Source: Bog-756 sp043784065 (GTDB lineage Bacteria > Actinomycetota > Acidimicrobiia > Acidimicrobiales > RAAP-2). From it: DNA of 16,360 nt. The notes beneath the pieces are model-generated. The model saw nothing but the letters and a program-made list of their open reading frames with translations, had not been told where the DNA came from and did no database searches. The position numbers and the translations under genes were made by a program. The stretch lies in NCBI GenBank assembly GCA_043784065.1, contig JAYVYR010000121.1, positions 1 through 16,360 of the forward strand, in the 5' to 3' direction. Of the stretch, positions 14,001 to 16,360 are shown piece after piece (within the stretch, counting starts at the first letter, position 1; every line of letters begins with the position of its first letter).

Positions 14001-16360
14001 TTGCCGAAGAAAATCCGGGTATACGAGCTCGCTCATGAGCTCGGCCTGACCAACAAGGAGGCCCTTGACCTCTGCCTGTCCCTCGGGATGGGTGTCAAGA
14101 GCCATTCGTCGTCCATTGAGGACGCACAAGCAGATCGCGCCCGTCGCAAGGCCGACCGCGAGGGGCTTCGTCGCCCCGTGCAGCCCGAAGAGCCGGCTGC
14201 GCCGGCCAAGAAGGCCGTCGCCAAGAAGGCCCCGGCCAAGCAGGTCGCGTCCGCAGACGCATCCGGCACTCCGGACGCTGACGCCGACGGCCCGGCCGCT
14301 GATGGGAGCGCCGAACCGGCATCCCCAGCCCCGATCAAGCGCACCGGTGCCCGCCTGGTGACAAGCCGTCCGGCTTCGGAGCAGCCAAGTGCCATACATG
14401 CGCCTGCGTCCGCACCCCGTCCGGCAGCGTCGGCTCCGGCCGCCAGTACCCCGGCTCCTGCACTGATCACTCCGACTCCGCCACCGATCGCGGCCCCGGT
14501 GGCTCCGGCCGCCAGCGCCCCGGAACCGGCACCGCCGGTCACGCCAATGGCGACCCCGACTCCGGCGCCTGTGGCCGCCCAGACTCCAGCTGCTGCACCT
14601 TCCACTGTTCCGGCACCCTCGGTGGCTCCGGCCGCAGCTGCCGCTGCCGCACCGCCAGCACCTGCCGCACCGGCGGTACCTGCCGTACCGGTTCCGTTAG
14701 CGGCTGCATCGGCACCGTCGGCGTCAGCAGTCGTACCTCAGGCGGCCCCGGTTGCCGCCGCAACGACCGAAGCTCCGATTCAGCCCGCCTCCGCCCCGAT
14801 CCGGCCGCCGACCAGTGCGTCCGACCGCACGATTCCGCCGCCTCCTGGCGGTCCGCCCCGTTCTGTCACTGGTAAGCCCATCCCGCCGCCGCCCGGGGCT
14901 GGCGGGCGGCGCCCGCCGCCAGGCGCCCCGCGTGCTGGAGGTTTCGCTGGTCGCCCCGGTGGTCCTGGAGCCGGTCGGCCCGGTGCGCCTCGTACTGGTG
15001 GCCCTCCTGGTGCCACCGGTGGCGGCTACGGCGGACGTCCTGGTGGCAGTGGTGGTGGCTTCGGTGCCGGTCGTCCGGGAGGCGGACCCGGTGGCGGACC
15101 CGGTGGTCCTGGTGGGAGGGGTGGCCCCGGCGTGGGTCGCGGCCGTCCCAATCAGCGTCGCCCCCGTCGGCGTCGTCGGAACCTCGAGGAGCTGGAGCCG
15201 ACCACCCTCACCGCGTACGTGCCGTCGACCGCACCGGTGCCCGAACATGAGGTCATCATCGAGCGGGGCTCGACGGCCCGTGATCTCGGTCCGAAGCTGA
15301 ACCGGTCGGCTGGTGACGTCGTCCGATTCCTGCTTCTGCAGGGGGAGTTGGTCACCGCCACCCAGTCGCTCACCGACGACATGATCGATCTGTTTGCTGC
15401 AGAGTTGGGTGCCGAGGTGCGCCTGGTCGACCCGGGCGAAGAGCGCGAGGCCGAATTGCTGGCCAAGTTCTTCGACGATGACGACGAGGAAGAGGACGAG
15501 TCCGAGCTGCGGACCCGCCCGCCCATCGTGACCGTGATGGGTCACGTCGACCACGGCAAGACGCTGCTGCTCGACCGCATTCGGTCAGCCAACGTCGTGG
15601 CAGGCGAGGCTGGCGGCATCACCCAGCACATCGGCGCCTACCAGGTCGAGTGGCAGGGCCACCCGATCACCTTCATCGACACACCGGGCCACGAGGCCTT
15701 TACGGCCATGCGTGCCCGTGGTGCCGAAGTGACCGACATCGTGGTCCTGGTGGTGGCAGCCGATGATGGCGTAATGCCTCAGACCGTTGAGGCCATCAGC
15801 CACGCTAATGCTGCCGACGTCCCAATCATCGTGGCCGTCAACAAGATCGACCGTGATGAGGCTGACCCCAACCGGGTGCTCCAGCAATTGTCAGAGCATG
15901 GGTTGGTCCCCGAGGCATGGGGCGGCGACACCATCGCCGTCGAGGTGTCGGCCCTGCAGTCCCTCGGCATCGAGGATCTGCTGGAGCAGATCGTCCTGGT
16001 CGCCGAGATCGAGGAGTTGCAGGCATCGCCGGAGGGCCGGGCCCGGGGCATCGTCATCGAAGCCGAGCTCGAGATTGGTCGTGGTCCCGTGGCTTCGGTC
16101 ATCGTCGAGCGGGGCACGCTCCGGGTCGGTGACCCGATCGTGGCCGGCGCGGCATGGGGCAAGGTCAAGGCTCTGGTCGACGACCACGGTCACCAGATCA
16201 AAGAAGCCCCGCCCTCCACTCCGGTTCAGGTGCTCGGGTTCTCCGAGCCTCCCGAGGCCGGCGACGAGTTCCGAGTCACGCCTGTGCTGGCCCAGGCCCG
16301 CACGATTGGCGAGGCACGTGCTCACCGGTACCGGGTGGCCGGGCACGTGCCGGCGGCGAC
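14001..16360 (+). CDS. infB: Translation initiation factor IF-2, N-terminal and GTPase domains (3' end outside window)
   Basis: IF-2 is the GTPase that brings fMet-tRNA to the 30S subunit and drives subunit joining. The start is TTG 14001, forced by an in-frame TAA at 13992 and giving the typical MPKKIRVYELAHELGLTNK. The frame stays open to the window end, 786 codons. Residues 1-50 are the IF2N domain. Then come a Lys/Ala stretch, a long Ala/Pro region (about 115-310) and a Gly/Arg/Pro region (about 314-393) ending in RRPRRRRR. A second IF2N-like domain follows (about 395-490), then an acidic linker. The G domain has GHVDHGKT at 514-521 (G1), DTPGHEAF from 560 (G3), NKID at 614-617 (G4) and SAL at 650 (G5), followed by the start of domain II. 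The long low-complexity N-terminus is typical of actinobacterial IF-2. Confidence 0.96.
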   Translation, partial: MPKKIRVYELAHELGLTNKEALDLCLSLGMGVKSHSSSIEDAQADRARRKADREGLRRPVQPEEPAAPAKKAVAKKAPAKQVASADASGTPDADADGPAADGSAEPASPAPIKRTGARLVTSRPASEQPSAIHAPASAPRPAASAPAASTPAPALITPTPPPIAAPVAPAASAPEPAPPVTPMATPTPAPVAAQTPAAAPSTVPAPSVAPAAAAAAAPPAPAAPAVPAVPVPLAAASAPSASAVVPQAAPVAAATTEAPIQPASAPIRPPTSASDRTIPPPPGGPPRSVTGKPIPPPPGAGGRRPPPGAPRAGGFAGRPGGPGAGRPGAPRTGGPPGATGGGYGGRPGGSGGGFGAGRPGGGPGGGPGGPGGRGGPGVGRGRPNQRRPRRRRRNLEELEPTTLTAYVPSTAPVPEHEVIIERGSTARDLGPKLNRSAGDVVRFLLLQGELVTATQSLTDDMIDLFAAELGAEVRLVDPGEEREAELLAKFFDDDDEEEDESELRTRPPIVTVMGHVDHGKTLLLDRIRSANVVAGEAGGITQHIGAYQVEWQGHPITFIDTPGHEAFTAMRARGAEVTDIVVLVVAADDGVMPQTVEAISHANAADVPIIVAVNKIDRDEADPNRVLQQLSEHGLVPEAWGGDTIAVEVSALQSLGIEDLLEQIVLVAEIEELQASPEGRARGIVIEAELEIGRGPVASVIVERGTLRVGDPIVAGAAWGKVKALVDDHGHQIKEAPPSTPVQVLGFSEPPEAGDEFRVTPVLAQARTIGEARAHRYRVAGHVPAA

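Noticed and set aside
13458..14399. 313-codon minus-strand frame across nusA end, ylxR and infB start
   Set aside because: It overlaps three plus-strand genes with clear family motifs and itself matches nothing I recognise.
14940..15180. Gly/Arg/Pro repeat-like DNA in infB as a mobile or CRISPR-type repeat
   Set aside because: It is irregular low-complexity coding sequence without a fixed unit or spacers, as is normal in actinobacterial IF-2.
14724..15554. Minus-strand frame opposite the low-complexity part of infB
   Set aside because: A Thr/Arg/Gly-rich mirror of the IF-2 Gly/Pro region; the plus strand is open through the whole segment and joins IF2N to the G domain.

Overview
The window is a GC-rich, almost entirely plus-strand block of housekeeping genes from an actinobacterium. 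The evidence is the gene order and the gene types. A FliA/WhiG-type sigma factor lies just upstream of rpsB-tsf-pyrH-frr-cdsA, an order I know from Actinobacteria, and dxr, a RseP/Rip1-type protease gene, ispG and proS are followed by rimP-nusA-ylxR-infB. The very long Ala/Pro- and Gly/Arg-rich N-terminus of IF2, starts that look leaderless, and GTG and TTG starts fit this. A deep-branching class such as Acidimicrobiia is my best guess, but that is inference and not proven by the sequence.

Layout: 1-330 is the C-terminal end of the sigma factor. 331-514 is a leader and promoter region for rpsB. 515-3616 holds the translation/nucleotide block rpsB, tsf, pyrH and frr. 3718-8299 holds membrane and isoprenoid genes: cdsA with a roughly 400-residue N-terminal extension, dxr, and an M50 site-2 protease. 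8396-11413 holds ispG and proS, each preceded by the same 10-base sequence containing a TAGGAT -10-like hexamer 7-8 bases before its ATG. 11414-11713 is the only intergenic stretch near 300 bases. It holds a stem-loop just after proS, a possible promoter, a strong intrinsic terminator or attenuator, and a second GC-rich hairpin before rimP. 11714 to the end holds rimP, nusA, ylxR and a partial infB.

How the genes work together: rpsB, tsf, frr, proS, rimP, nusA, ylxR and infB serve ribosome assembly, translation and transcription elongation/termination. pyrH feeds pyrimidine nucleotide synthesis. cdsA makes CDP-diacylglycerol for phospholipids. dxr and ispG are the second and penultimate enzymes of the MEP isoprenoid pathway. 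The M50 protease probably performs regulated intramembrane cleavage. Many genes are tightly coupled: the stop and start codons overlap at dxr/rseP and rimP/nusA and, in my reading, at nusA/ylxR, and abut at tsf/pyrH.

I found no mobile element, CRISPR array, tRNA, rRNA or accessory system, and no clearly new multi-gene system. The points most worth a second look are the apparent AUA start codon of ylxR overlapping the nusA stop, the terminator/attenuator upstream of rimP-nusA, the repeated leaderless-promoter signature before ispG and proS, the 57-bp tandem repeat in the S2 tail, and the large extension on CdsA.
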